Assembly (NCBI GenBank): GCA_947443645.1
Contig: CANEXF010000006.1
Location: 112,294-176,293 of the forward strand
Direction of reading: 5' to 3'
DNA from: Comamonadaceae bacterium
GTDB taxonomy: Bacteria > Pseudomonadota > Gammaproteobacteria > Burkholderiales > Burkholderiaceae_C
Length of the DNA stretch: 64,000 nt
In this document: piece by piece, positions 54,678 through 63,540 of the stretch
Numbering within the stretch: position 1 is the stretch's first letter
Layout of the letters: each line of letters opens with the position of its first letter
Notes under the pieces: model-generated
The model's input: only the letters and a program-made list of their open reading frames with translations
Told to the model about the DNA's origin: nothing
The model's database searches: none
Program-made: the position numbers and the translations under genes

Positions 54678-55370
54678 ATGGCAAGCGGGGCTGATTCGCA
54701 AGCGGCTTGTGAGCCGACCGGCTTTCGGCTGATCTACGTCGATGACAGCCTGCTGGTCTTGAACAAGCCTGCCGGACTACTCTCCGTGCCAGGCCGCGGC
54801 GAAGACAAGCAGGACTGCCTCAGCGCGCGGGTTCAACAATCATGGCCTGACGCGCTCGTGGTGCACCGCTTGGACATGGCCACCTCTGGCCTGATGCTGA
54901 TGGCACGGGGCTTGGCAGTGCAGCGCGCACTGAGCAAGCAATTTGAAAACCGCGAGGTCTTCAAACGCTACCTTGCGGTGGTCGATGGCCAGCTGCCACC
55001 GACGGCACAAAGCGAAGCCAACGGTGACTGGAATTTGATTGATCTGCCTATCATCGTGGACTGGCCACGACGTCCGTTGCGCGTCATCGACAAGCTGGCC
55101 GGCAAACCGAGTCAGACCCGCTGGCGATCACTGCGCTTTGACGCAAGCACCCAAAGCACCCGTGTCGAACTCGAGCCCCTGACCGGTCGCTCACACCAGC
55201 TCAGAGTCCATCTGCAGGCGCTGGGACACCCGATCCTGGGTGATGCGCTGTACGCGCCGCCAGCAGTGCAAGCCCGGTCGCCCAGACTGCTGCTGCATGC
55301 CTGCGCGCTGGCCATCAGGCACCCAGCAACGGGACAGCTGATGCGCTTTGACAGCCCGCCTGAGTTTTAG
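54678..55370 (+). CDS. RluA-family pseudouridine synthase
   Basis: A 230-aa pseudouridine synthase. The catalytic aspartate is in VVHRLDMATSGLMLMARG, and VVLNKPAGLLSVPGRG (as LLVLNKPAGLLSVPGR) and LEPLTGRSHQLRVHLQALGH are the other RluA signatures. No S4 domain, so it is like RluA itself. It modifies rRNA and/or tRNA uridines. The ATG at 54678 opens the conserved part. The frame overlaps the end of the VF530 gene upstream. Confidence 0.93.
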   Translation: MASGADSQAACEPTGFRLIYVDDSLLVLNKPAGLLSVPGRGEDKQDCLSARVQQSWPDALVVHRLDMATSGLMLMARGLAVQRALSKQFENREVFKRYLAVVDGQLPPTAQSEANGDWNLIDLPIIVDWPRRPLRVIDKLAGKPSQTRWRSLRFDASTQSTRVELEPLTGRSHQLRVHLQALGHPILGDALYAPPAVQARSPRLLLHACALAIRHPATGQLMRFDSPPEF

Positions 55371-55404
55371 TGCTTGGCCACATGCGCGCTCAAGGGCGAC
55401 CAGC

Positions 55405-55644
55405 TCAGGCCGTTTTGAGCCGCTGGAAAATCTCGTCTTTGGTCTTGAGCCGCTTTTTTTTCAGCTCTTCAAGCGCCAGATCACTGATCACCGCCGCGCC
55501 TAATTCGTACTTTTTAACGGCGTGGTCGTCTTCGTCGTATTCGGCAAAAAGCCGGGCAAAGTGTGGGTCTGCGGCTTTGAGCGCACGCATCTTTTCCAGA
55601 TACTGCGGAAACTCATGGGCTAGATCGTGCTTAAGTAAATCCAT
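55405..55644 (-). CDS. YdcH-like DUF465 protein
   Basis: A 79-aa coiled protein of the YdcH/DUF465 family: LAHEFPQYLEKMRALKAADP, HFARLFAEYDEDDHAVKKYE and LALEELKKKRLKTKDEIFQR. These are small helical proteins of unknown function. It follows the UspA gene by 18 bp on the minus strand and is likely co-transcribed with it. Confidence 0.9.
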   Translation of the reverse strand: MDLLKHDLAHEFPQYLEKMRALKAADPHFARLFAEYDEDDHAVKKYELGAAVISDLALEELKKKRLKTKDEIFQRLKTA

Positions 55645-55662
55645 TGGTATTCCCCTTAGTCA

Positions 55663-56100
55663 TTATTCGCGAACAATCAGGACCGGCAGATGGGCATGCG
55701 ACAACACCTGCGCCGCAACGCTACCGAGTATGAGTTTTTCAATCCCCTTGCGACCGTGTGAACCCATCACGATCAGGTCTGCATCCATGGACTGGGCTAC
55801 ATCAAGGATGCCCCGGTAAATGGCGTGGCCTTCGAGCACCGAGGTCGTGACCGAAATACCTGCAGCTTCAAAGCGTTGCTTTGCAGCGTTCAGGGCCAGT
55901 TCCGCTTCGGCCTTGGCCGCGCTTAAATACTCGTCCTGGCCGTAGGCAAAATCAACACCCACGCCGGTGAAGGCATAGGCATCAATGACGCTTAGCACCG
56001 TGACACTGCTTTTAAAGGCTTGCGCAATCGCCAAGGCTTTTTCAAGCGCCTGATTAGAGCTTTCAGAGCCGTCCACAGGGACAAGGATATGGTCAAACAT
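55663..56100 (-). CDS. Universal stress protein (UspA family)
   Basis: A 145-aa UspA-type protein. The start at 56100 gives MFDHILVPVDGSESSNQALE, and the ATP-binding loop GSHGRKGIEKLILGSVAAQV (G-x2-G-x9-G-S/T type) with HLPVLIVRE ends the fold. The frame opens at 56253 without homology. It is expected to respond to starvation or oxidative stress. It forms a unit with the YdcH-like gene. Confidence 0.93.
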   Translation of the reverse strand: MFDHILVPVDGSESSNQALEKALAIAQAFKSSVTVLSVIDAYAFTGVGVDFAYGQDEYLSAAKAEAELALNAAKQRFEAAGISVTTSVLEGHAIYRGILDVAQSMDADLIVMGSHGRKGIEKLILGSVAAQVLSHAHLPVLIVRE

Positions 56101-56317
56101 GGTGAAATCTCCCTCAGGAATGGAAAGATCATCAAAAACAGGCCCATGAGACCTGCCATGAAGCAGTCCGCCTATTGCGCACAAGCGGATTGAGCACCTG
56201 TTGTAATCGATGGCGCAGAAAAACGCCATAAGACAATGCGCCGTTGTGCACAACGGCCTGCAATTCCTTGCCGAGTGTCAGGCGCTTGATACGCCTAGTG
56301 CTCAGTCGGCCGGAAGC

Positions 56318-57292
56318 TTAGTCAGCCTTGATATTGGCGGACTTGGCAAGTTGGGCGTAGCGTGCCAGGTCGACCTTGATCAGTTTGGCCAGATCAGCAC
56401 CATTGCCCGAAAGCGGCTCCACGCCCGCGCCAGAAAGGTTCTCCCTGATGGCGGGCTCGGCGAGTACCTTTTGCACGTCAGCATAAATGTGGGCCACGAT
56501 CTCAGGAGGCATTTTTGCCGGCCCCATGAGCGCATACCAGATGGAGAAATCGAGGGGCTTCAAGCCCTGCTCCTCAAACGAAGGCACTTGCGGCATCAAA
56601 TGGTAACGCGCGGCAGTGGACACACCAATGCCATTGAGCTTGCCGGTCTTGATATGTGGCGCCGCAAGGTTGGCACTCAGGATGGCCAGTTCTATCTGCC
56701 CACCGACCACATCGGTCAAAGCGGGCGCGCAGCCCTTGTAACCAACATTGGTAGCCTGGACGCCGGATTTCTGCTTGACCAGTTCCATCACGAAATGTTG
56801 GGGCGTGCCGACGCCGCAGGAGCCGTAGTTCAGCGCGTTCGGATTGGCCCGGGAATAGGCGACCAGATCTTTCATGGTCTTGATCTTGGTGCTCTCGTGC
56901 GCGACCAGTGCGATCGGCGTCAGGCCAAGCAGCATGATGGGCGTCAGGTCCTTTTCAGGGTCGTAATTGAGCTTACCGTTGACAGCCGGATTGACCACCA
57001 TGGTGCTGTTTTGCAGCAGCAAGGTGTAGCCGTCTGGAAGTGCTTTCACAACCGCTTCGGTACCAATGTTGCCCGAGGCACCGGCACGGTTGTCGATCGC
57101 AATGCCCTGCCCCCAGATCGTCTGCAGGCGCGCGCCAATTTGCCGCGCCAAAATGTCTGAGCCACCACCGGTTCCATAGGGCACGATAACCCGGACGGGA
57201 CGCGAGGGGTAGGCCTGCGCAAAGGCAATGGACGACAGCACGGGCGTCAGCGCCATGAAGCCAGCGACGACGAGAAGTTTGGGGAATTTCAT
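56318..57292 (-). CDS. Bug/TctC-family periplasmic solute-binding protein
   Basis: Tripartite tricarboxylate transporter receptor, 324 aa, with signal peptide (LLVVAGFMALTPVLSSIAFA). Mature motifs: YPSRPVRVIVPYGTGGGSD, AIDNRAGASGNIGTE and NYGSCGVGTPQHFVMELVKQ. It lies 30 bp downstream of the class II aldolase gene on the same strand, so the two form an operon and the ligand is probably the aldolase substrate or a related hydroxy-acid. Confidence 0.93.
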   Translation of the reverse strand: MKFPKLLVVAGFMALTPVLSSIAFAQAYPSRPVRVIVPYGTGGGSDILARQIGARLQTIWGQGIAIDNRAGASGNIGTEAVVKALPDGYTLLLQNSTMVVNPAVNGKLNYDPEKDLTPIMLLGLTPIALVAHESTKIKTMKDLVAYSRANPNALNYGSCGVGTPQHFVMELVKQKSGVQATNVGYKGCAPALTDVVGGQIELAILSANLAAPHIKTGKLNGIGVSTAARYHLMPQVPSFEEQGLKPLDFSIWYALMGPAKMPPEIVAHIYADVQKVLAEPAIRENLSGAGVEPLSGNGADLAKLIKVDLARYAQLAKSANIKAD

Positions 57293-57322
57293 TAGATCTC
57301 CAGTTGAAAGTGGATGCTTGCT

Positions 57323-58039
57323 TTATTCAATCTGCCCGATGCTCTTGCTCCACAACTCCCATGGGCGAATCACCTGACCTTCGACAGTGATCATGGCCAG
57401 TTCGGCTTCTTCCTCGTTCAGGAAGCGAATGGGACCGAGCGCGTTGGCAGAAAGCTGGAGCTTGGCATTTTCCTCGGCATAGATGGCGCGGTAAACGGCG
57501 CTCTCCAGCGACGGGCCAACGACGGTGGAGCCATGGCCGCGCATCAGCACGCAATTATGTTTACCCAAAGATTCGGCCAGCGCCTTGCCGAGGCCGGTGT
57601 TGCGGATCAGCAGGTCGGTATTGCCTGCGGCATCGCTGATTTCAAACAGCGCAGAGCCGCTGCCGAGAAAGCCGCTCATGTGGAAAATTGGACGCAGGCG
57701 CTGGCCGGTGACGCCAAAAGGGATCACGCTGACCGAGTGGCTGTGCACCACAGACATCACATCAGGACGTGATCGATAGATTTCACTGTGTATGTAGCGC
57801 TCCAGGTAGGAGCGCTGGTTCGACTCGACCGCCAGCTCGCCGTCCATGCCGTAGGTCAGGATGTCGGCGCGTTTGACCAAGCCTGGGGCGCGGTTGCAGG
57901 AGAGCAGGAAATGCTCGGGGGATTTGTCGTGCCGCACACTGACGTGGCCAAAGCCATCGACCACGCCCTGGTTGAAAAGAATTCGATTGGCGATGACCAG
58001 CTTCTCAACCAGTTCGGCGCTCGGGGCTGCAAATTTCAT
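57323..58039 (-). CDS. Class II aldolase/adducin-family protein
   Basis: A 238-aa zinc-dependent aldolase/decarboxylase-type enzyme. Metal-binding histidines are in VVHSHSVSVIPFG and in VLMRGHGSTVVGPS; VDGFGHVSVRHDKSPEHFLL is the N-terminal signature. Members cleave sugar phosphates or decarboxylate/deaminate hydroxy-acids; several in Burkholderiales act on aromatic or hydroxypyruvate compounds. The gene starts at 58039 and shares a divergent promoter region with an ABC binding protein. Confidence 0.9.
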   Translation of the reverse strand: MKFAAPSAELVEKLVIANRILFNQGVVDGFGHVSVRHDKSPEHFLLSCNRAPGLVKRADILTYGMDGELAVESNQRSYLERYIHSEIYRSRPDVMSVVHSHSVSVIPFGVTGQRLRPIFHMSGFLGSGSALFEISDAAGNTDLLIRNTGLGKALAESLGKHNCVLMRGHGSTVVGPSLESAVYRAIYAEENAKLQLSANALGPIRFLNEEEAELAMITVEGQVIRPWELWSKSIGQIE

Positions 58040-58072
58040 GGGGTCTCCTGTAGTCCGTATTGATCACTAATT

Positions 58073-58206
58073 TAATAAGTATACATATTACATCGACGCA
58101 CAATTCAGGGACAAACCCTGTTACCGACCGGTCTTTTGCTATTGGGAAGAACCTGTTCGCATCGATTCTCACCGGACATTGGACGCCAAATAATATGTGT
58201 ACATAT
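58073..58206. promoter_or_regulatory. Two palindromic operators between the class II aldolase and ABC binding-protein genes
   Basis: Two similar AT-rich palindromes: TAATAAGTATACATATTA at 58073-58090 (18 bp, one mismatch pair about the GTATAC centre) and ATATGT-GT-ACATAT at 58193-58206. Both contain a GTAYAC-like core. They are 100 bp apart in the 267-bp divergent gap and could be sites of one dimeric regulator, perhaps a GntR/FadR type; the regulator is not identified. Confidence 0.6.
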
Positions 58207-58306
58207 AACTTACATCTTGATCCATTTTGCGGTGATACATTCTTTCTTGAGCCTTCTTCAGCTTCGATTCAAAAACTGAATCACACACCCTCAGGGATTT
58301 TTTTTC

Positions 58307-59431
58307 ATGTCCACAACTTCCTTATCGGGACTTGCCAGCCTGACGACTGCGCTACTCCTCTCGATCTTCAGCCTGCCTGCATCTGCAGACATTGTTCTGG
58401 GGCAATCATCCGATTTTTCGAGTCCAAATTCGTCCTTGCCCAAAGATCACCTCAGAGGCATGAACGCCTATTTTGACGAAGTCAACAGGCGCGGCGGCAT
58501 TCGCGGAGAGAAGATCAGGCTGGTCAGTCTTGATGACGCCTACAACCCTGACAAGACCGTTGAAAACGTGAAAGCGCTTATCGACACGCACAAGGCCGTT
58601 GCACTGGTGGGATCACGCGGCACAGTGAACATGCTCAAGATCGTGCCCATCATCCAGGCAGCCGGCATTGCCCACGTTGGCAATACAAGTTCTGCCAAAT
58701 CCCTGCGTGACCCCTTTGTGCCCGACGTTTTTCACATCCGTGCCAGTGGCGCCGACGAAATTGAGGCTGCCGTTAACCATGCGTGGACTATCGGAATCAA
58801 GAAAATTGCAATTTATGCTCAAGACGATGCCAGCGGCGCGGAAGGTGTTGCTGCGCTGAATGCGTCGATGCAAAAACGGGACGCCAAGCCCGTCGCAATC
58901 GCCCTTTCGCCACGCAACTCGACCGACATCGCCAAGGCGGTTGACGCCGTGGTGGCGGCCCAGCCGCAGGCCGTGATTCTTGCCGGACTGGTCCAGACCA
59001 ATGGAGCCTTCATCCAGGCGCTTCGCGCCAAGGGTGCCAATCCGATGTTTTTTGTACTCAGTGTTTCGTCCGGACTGCATGACACCCTGAAACAGGACGC
59101 GGCCGGTGTCATCGTCACCCAGGTTTCGCCTTACCCGTTCACGGCGCTCGGCTCGCCCCTGGTGCAGGAATACCAGGCACTAATATCCAAAACTGCCGAC
59201 AAAAAATTCAGCTACGGGAGCATGGACGGATTCATCAACGCCAAGGTCATCGTCCGGGCGCTTGAAAAGACTTCGGGTCCCGTCACCCGCGCCAAGATCG
59301 TCACTGCCCTGGAGTCCTTTACCAACGAAGACTTTGGCGGCTTCTCGATTACCTACAGCCCAAAAAGCAACCTGGGTTCGCGTTTTGTGTCCATCACCAT
59401 GTTGAGGGCAGACGGCACCTTCTCCAGGTAG
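58307..59431 (+). CDS. ABC-type branched-chain amino-acid-like binding protein (orphan)
   Basis: Periplasmic ligand-binding protein of the LivJ/Peripla_BP_6 family, 374 aa. A signal peptide (LASLTTALLLSIFSLPASAD) is followed by IVLGQSSDFSSPNSSLPKDH, RGMNAYFDEVNRRGGIRGEK and RLVSLDDAYNPDKTVENVKA. No permease or ATPase gene is adjacent. It is divergent from the class II aldolase and is probably controlled through the palindromes between them. It may bind aromatic or amino-acid ligands. Confidence 0.9.
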   Translation: MSTTSLSGLASLTTALLLSIFSLPASADIVLGQSSDFSSPNSSLPKDHLRGMNAYFDEVNRRGGIRGEKIRLVSLDDAYNPDKTVENVKALIDTHKAVALVGSRGTVNMLKIVPIIQAAGIAHVGNTSSAKSLRDPFVPDVFHIRASGADEIEAAVNHAWTIGIKKIAIYAQDDASGAEGVAALNASMQKRDAKPVAIALSPRNSTDIAKAVDAVVAAQPQAVILAGLVQTNGAFIQALRAKGANPMFFVLSVSSGLHDTLKQDAAGVIVTQVSPYPFTALGSPLVQEYQALISKTADKKFSYGSMDGFINAKVIVRALEKTSGPVTRAKIVTALESFTNEDFGGFSITYSPKSNLGSRFVSITMLRADGTFSR

Positions 59432-59489
59432 CTTGCGGAGCGCGCAAGCTCCATGCACATGACGGGCGCGTGAAAAACCGTGAAGACGA

Positions 59490-59771
59490 TCAGGCCTCGA
59501 TCTTCACGCCTTTCCAGAAGGCCACATGACCCTTGATATTTTCGGCCTCGCGTTTGGGCTCGGGGTAATACCAGGCCGCATCGGTGTTCATTTCACCGTT
59601 GACCAGCAGCGAGTAGTAGCTGGCCTGACCCTTCCATGAGCACATGGTGTGGTGGTTGCTGAAGGTCACATAGTCGCGGTTGAGCGAACTCTCAGGGAAG
59701 TAATGATTTCCCTCAAGCACAACAGTCTCGTCGCTCTGCGCAATCACTGCGCCATTCCAAATCGCCTTCAT
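59490..59771 (-). CDS. DUF427-family protein
   Basis: A 93-aa protein with the DUF427 motif set: VVLEGNHYFPESSLNRDYVT, then SWKGQASYYSLLVNG and AAWYYPEPKREAENIKGHVA. The fold is small and beta-rich; function is unknown. It runs on the minus strand, convergent to the ABC binding-protein gene, and is followed by GAACACC-free sequence upstream with no clear partner. Confidence 0.9.
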   Translation of the reverse strand: MKAIWNGAVIAQSDETVVLEGNHYFPESSLNRDYVTFSNHHTMCSWKGQASYYSLLVNGEMNTDAAWYYPEPKREAENIKGHVAFWKGVKIEA

Positions 59772-59872
59772 GGTGTTTTTTCCTGATTTCGGTTTCTTGA
59801 TTTCGGTATCTTGATGCCTGCATGCTACGCCTGATCCGGCATAGGCCAGATTTTTAAGCCAGCTGCGCAGTG

Positions 59873-60403
59873 CTAGACGCCGCCTTGAGGATGTGTCGGG
59901 TCAATCCACAGGACCGTGGCGGGCTTTTCAACCGGCTCGATGTCCAGATTGACCGCCACCGCCTCGCCGTCGCTGCGGCACAGCACGCACTCCAGCATCT
60001 CTGTGGCACTGGCGTTGATTTCCTGATGCGGAACATAGGGCGGCACGTAAATAAAATCACCCGGTCCGGCCTCGGCCGTGAACTCAAGCTGCTCACCCCA
60101 GCGCATGCGGGCCCGGCCCCTGATCACGTAAATCACGCTTTCGAGATGGCCATGGTGATGTGCGCCAGTCTTGGCGTTGGCATGAATGGTCACGGTACCA
60201 GCCCACAACTTTTGCGCGCCAACGCGTGCGAAGTTGATGGCGGCCTTGCGGTCCATGCCCGGTGTTTGCGCGGTATTGCTGTCGAGTTGGTTACCAGAGA
60301 TCACGCGCACGCCATCGTGCTTCCATGCCGCGTCCTTCGGCGCCTGGCTGGTGTGCGGGTGCTCATGCTCGCCGTGGTGATGGTGCGTAGGCTTGTTGCT
60401 CAT
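59873..60403 (-). CDS. Cupin-domain protein
   Basis: A 176-aa cupin. The metal-binding histidines are in GAHHHGHLESVIYVIRG, and PGDFIYVPPYVPHQEINA is the second motif. The N-terminus is His-rich (THHHHGEHEHPHTSQ), suggesting extra metal binding. Cupins of this type are dioxygenases, isomerases or transporters' binding subunits; this one is not placed further. It lies 30 bp after the MetE-like gene on the same strand, so co-transcription is likely. Confidence 0.85.
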   Translation of the reverse strand: MSNKPTHHHHGEHEHPHTSQAPKDAAWKHDGVRVISGNQLDSNTAQTPGMDRKAAINFARVGAQKLWAGTVTIHANAKTGAHHHGHLESVIYVIRGRARMRWGEQLEFTAEAGPGDFIYVPPYVPHQEINASATEMLECVLCRSDGEAVAVNLDIEPVEKPATVLWIDPTHPQGGV

Positions 60404-60433
60404 GCGTGCAAAGCTCCAGACTGGAATTGAATA

Positions 60434-61465
60434 TCAGGCGTAGCGCTGTCGCGCCAGCGCTGCACCTTTGGCCAGCGCCTCAAGCTTTTTCACCGCGATC
60501 GCGCGGTCCATAGGCGCGAGGCCGCAGTTGGTGCAGGGAAATAGGCGGTTTTTGGGGACGTACTTCAGCGCCTGGCCAATCGTGTCGGCGATCTGCTCCG
60601 GGGTTTCAATCTCGTCGCTGGCCACATCAATCACGCCAACCATCACATCCTTGCCTTCAAGCAAAGCCATCAGGTGTGGCGGCACATGCGAGTGGTAGCA
60701 CTCCAGGCTGACCTGCTGGATGCTGCTTTTGGCCAATGCCGGCAGCACCTGCTCGTATTGCCGCCACTCCTCGCCCAGGGTTTGCTTCCAGTCGTTGTTG
60801 GCCTTGATGCCGTAGCCGTAGCAAATATGAACCGCCGTGGTGCAGCTCAGGCCCTGGGCCGCGCGCTCAAGCGCTTTCACACCCCAATCGGCGGCTTCCT
60901 TCATGTAGACGTTAAAGGCTGGCTCATCAAACTGGATGATGTCCACGCCATCGGCCTGCAATGCCAAGGCCTCCTGGTTCAACAATTCGGCAAAAGCCAT
61001 GGCCATCTTTACCTTGTCGCCGTAAAACTTGTCAGCAACGGTATCAACAATCGTCATCGGACCGGGCAAGGTGAACTTGATCTTTTTGCTGGTGTGCGCA
61101 CGCAGCAACTGCGCCTCGGCGGCATGCACGCGACCCTTGAGCTTGAGCGCGGACACCACCTGCGGCACCATGGCGTCATAGCGGTTGTTGCGTATGCCCA
61201 TCTTGACCTTGTGATCGAAGTCAATGCCTTCGACCTGCTCCAGAAAACCATGCACGAAATGCTGACGCGACTGCTCACCGTCACCGATCACATCCAGCCC
61301 GGCGTCTTCCTGAGCCTTGATCCAGAGCAGCGTCGCGTCGGCCTTGGCTTGCTGCAATTCAGATCCCTCGGCCTTCCATTGCGGCCAGAGCTTGTTGGTC
61401 TCGGACAGCCAGGCAGGTTTGGGCAGGCTGCCGGCAATGGTGGCGCTAAATAGTCTGGATGTCAT
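60434..61465 (-). CDS. MetE-type methyltransferase core (cobalamin-independent methionine synthase C-terminal domain)
   Basis: A 343-aa protein corresponding to the C-terminal, catalytic half of cobalamin-independent methionine synthase. Zinc-ligand positions are in HICYGYG, the glutamate in SLECYHSH and the cysteine in PCTNCGLAPMDR; LPGPMTIVDTVADKFYGDKV and IIQFDEPAFNVYMKE are typical. The N-terminal folate-binding half of MetE is absent, as in the archaeal/MetE-core group, which may use other methyl donors. The true start is ATG 61465; a frame extending to 61993 lies antisense to the LLM gene and is not coding. Confidence 0.85.
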   Translation of the reverse strand: MTSRLFSATIAGSLPKPAWLSETNKLWPQWKAEGSELQQAKADATLLWIKAQEDAGLDVIGDGEQSRQHFVHGFLEQVEGIDFDHKVKMGIRNNRYDAMVPQVVSALKLKGRVHAAEAQLLRAHTSKKIKFTLPGPMTIVDTVADKFYGDKVKMAMAFAELLNQEALALQADGVDIIQFDEPAFNVYMKEAADWGVKALERAAQGLSCTTAVHICYGYGIKANNDWKQTLGEEWRQYEQVLPALAKSSIQQVSLECYHSHVPPHLMALLEGKDVMVGVIDVASDEIETPEQIADTIGQALKYVPKNRLFPCTNCGLAPMDRAIAVKKLEALAKGAALARQRYA

Positions 61466-61490
61466 GCAAGCTCCATGTCTAGGTTGGTTT

Positions 61491-62519
61491 TCAGGTTTTG
61501 CGCAATTGAGGCCTAAGGTCAAAAAACTCGTTCGCCAGCAACTCATAGGAGCGACGCTGGACCGCAGGATCATGCGCCCAGGTGATAACCACAATTTCTT
61601 CGACCTCCAGCGTATCGGCCAGCGCGCGCAGCTTGTCAGCCACCTGGCGGCCACTGCCCACCAGCGCGGTACGCCTGAGCTTGTCGGACTCGACTTGCTC
61701 GGCGGGGCTATAAGGCCGTGCAGCCACTTCAGCTGGCGATGGCAGCGGACCCAGCAGACCTTTGTTGCGGTCCAGCTTCCAGCGCTCACGGCCAGAAAAA
61801 TGCTGCCAGGCCTCAAGTTCAGTATCTGCTGCGAGCGCCCAGACGCAGAGCGCCGCCTGCGGCGTCGGGTGCTGCGGGCTGGGTCGGTAAAGACGACGGT
61901 AAAGGTCGAGCGCCTGCTCAGCGCCCTGCCCGTCGGTGATGAAGTAGGCAAACGCATAGGGCAGGCCAAAGTGCGCGGCCAGTTGCGCGCCATAACTGGA
62001 ACTGCCCAGCATCCAGAGATCGGGGCTGCCCGGGCCCATGGGGTTGGCCGTCACGCCGTGACCAGGATGGCCTTCAGGCAGCTCAAGACCAGACACCCAG
62101 GCCTGCAAATCACGCACCTGCACCGGAAAATCATCCGCCGACTGGCCGGGATTAGGGTTGAGCAGGCGCGCGGTTCGATAGTCCGAACCAGGCGCACGCC
62201 CCACCCCCAGGTCAATGCGCCCGGGCGCCAGCGCCTCCAACACGCGAAACTGCTCGGCGACCTTGAGCGCGGCATAGTGCGGAAGCATCACACCCGCGCT
62301 GCCAATCCGGATACGGCTGGTAGTCGCTGCAATGGCGGCCATCAGCACCTCGGGGGCCGAACCCACAATGCTGGGGTGGCTGTGGTGCTCGCTGACCCAG
62401 AAGCGGTGGTAGCCCAACGCCTCACAGTGGCGCGCAAGAGCCAGGGTCTGGCGTATAGAAGCGTCTTGGGTGGAACCGGAAACGGCGACCGATTGGTCTA
62501 AAGCGGACAATCTAAGCAT
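61491..62519 (-). CDS. Luciferase-like monooxygenase (LLM class)
   Basis: Flavin-dependent monooxygenase of 342 aa in the bacterial luciferase family. Recognised from RLSALDQSVAVSGSTQDASI, RHCEALGYHRFWVSEHHSHP, and IRIGSAGVMLPHYAALKVAE, then LGVGRAPGSDYRTARLL. It needs reduced FMN from a separate reductase. The substrate is unknown. It lies 25 bp upstream of the MetE-like gene on the same strand, so the three genes LLM, MetE-core and cupin form a likely operon. Confidence 0.9.
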   Translation of the reverse strand: MLRLSALDQSVAVSGSTQDASIRQTLALARHCEALGYHRFWVSEHHSHPSIVGSAPEVLMAAIAATTSRIRIGSAGVMLPHYAALKVAEQFRVLEALAPGRIDLGVGRAPGSDYRTARLLNPNPGQSADDFPVQVRDLQAWVSGLELPEGHPGHGVTANPMGPGSPDLWMLGSSSYGAQLAAHFGLPYAFAYFITDGQGAEQALDLYRRLYRPSPQHPTPQAALCVWALAADTELEAWQHFSGRERWKLDRNKGLLGPLPSPAEVAARPYSPAEQVESDKLRRTALVGSGRQVADKLRALADTLEVEEIVVITWAHDPAVQRRSYELLANEFFDLRPQLRKT

Positions 62520-62614
62520 GGCCGAACTATAGCCAGACTCATCGATTCCTGCTGGCGCCTTGGGCTCTGTTCCAATACAGGGCTAATCCCGCCGACACAA
62601 ACAAGAAGACCATC

Positions 62615-63172
62615 ATGGCAATCAAAGCCACCATTCACAAAGCCCAGCTGCAAATCACCGACATGGACCGCAACGTTTATGCCGACCACAGCGTCATCAT
62701 TGCGCGCCACCCTTCCGAGACCGACGAACGCATGATGATTCGCCTGCTGGCGTTTGCGCTCAATGTCCCGGCAGATGACAAAAGGGGCAAGCTTGAATTT
62801 GCCAAGGATTTGTGGGATGTGGATGAGCCGGCGCTCTGGCACAAGGACTACACCGACGCCGTACTTCACTGGATAGACGTGGGCCAGCCCGACGACAAGC
62901 GCCTGATGCGCGCGGCCGGTCGCGCCGAAAGAGTCAGCGTCTACAGTTTTTCAAGCAGCACGCCGGTCTGGTGGAAAGGCATTGAGACCAAGCTCACGCG
63001 CGCCAGCAATCTGGTGGTCTGGCAAATTGAGGCCGCGCAAAGCCAGGCGCTGGCCAAGCTGGCCGAGCGCAGCATGCAGGTTCAGATCACGGTGCAGGAT
63101 GGCACGGTGTGGATGAGCACAGGCGCAGATTCGGTCGAGATCACGCCTGTCAGGCTGACGGCTGGCGGCTGA
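62615..63172 (+). CDS. yaeQ: YaeQ-family protein
   Basis: A 185-aa protein of the YaeQ family, which has a PD-(D/E)XK nuclease-like fold: AIKATIHKAQLQITDMDRNV, HPSETDERMMIRLLAFALNV and WIDVGQPDDKRLMRAAGRAE are diagnostic. Its role is unknown in detail; E. coli YaeQ was linked to compensation for RfaH loss, then questioned. It starts at ATG 62615, divergent from the LLM gene. Confidence 0.92.
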   Translation: MAIKATIHKAQLQITDMDRNVYADHSVIIARHPSETDERMMIRLLAFALNVPADDKRGKLEFAKDLWDVDEPALWHKDYTDAVLHWIDVGQPDDKRLMRAAGRAERVSVYSFSSSTPVWWKGIETKLTRASNLVVWQIEAAQSQALAKLAERSMQVQITVQDGTVWMSTGADSVEITPVRLTAGG

Positions 63173-63540
63173 ACCGACAGGAAGTGGCGGGAGCGATCAT
63201 CCAAGCCGAACAGCCAATTTTCCAGAGCATTCGCCTCATGGGACGCAACAGACATCAATCGATGTCTTCAGCATAGGCGACTGAGGAAACTTATTGCTGT
63301 TGATTGAAATTAAACAAATCTGGCCTGCTTAACCCTCACTTTTTGAGCATATCGATCCCCACGATCGCCACAAGCCAGAGCTCAGAATCAACACCAATCT
63401 GAGTTGTCGAAGCGCTACTTTCCTCAACGTGTAGCGCCAGTAGTGAAGATGAGTTCACCTCTATAGCCGGTGTCAGGGTTTTCGTTAATGTGCACAAATT
63501 CTATTTTGTGCACAATATTTCCATGATGCGAGGAACACCA
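63173..63540. other. 368-bp gap, AT-richer, upstream of GntR/FCD gene
   Basis: No gene is seen. The base composition is lower in G+C than the preceding 60 kb. It ends with the palindromic operator at 63490-63513. A terminator for yaeQ is not obvious. Confidence 0.5.
63490..63513. promoter_or_regulatory. Palindromic operator before the GntR/FCD gene
   Basis: GTGCACAAA (63490-63498) and TTTGTGCAC (63505-63513) form a perfect 9-bp inverted repeat with a 6-base spacer, 27 bp before the ATG. Such a site is typical for an autoregulating GntR/FadR-type dimer. The match to this regulator is inferred from position. Confidence 0.7.

Noticed and set aside
61466..61993. N-terminal extension of the MetE-like gene by 176 residues
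   Set aside because: It lies in sequence antisense to nothing conserved for MetE, is Arg/Trp/Ser rich and covers the LLM gene; MTSRLFSATIAGSLPKP at 61465 is the natural start.
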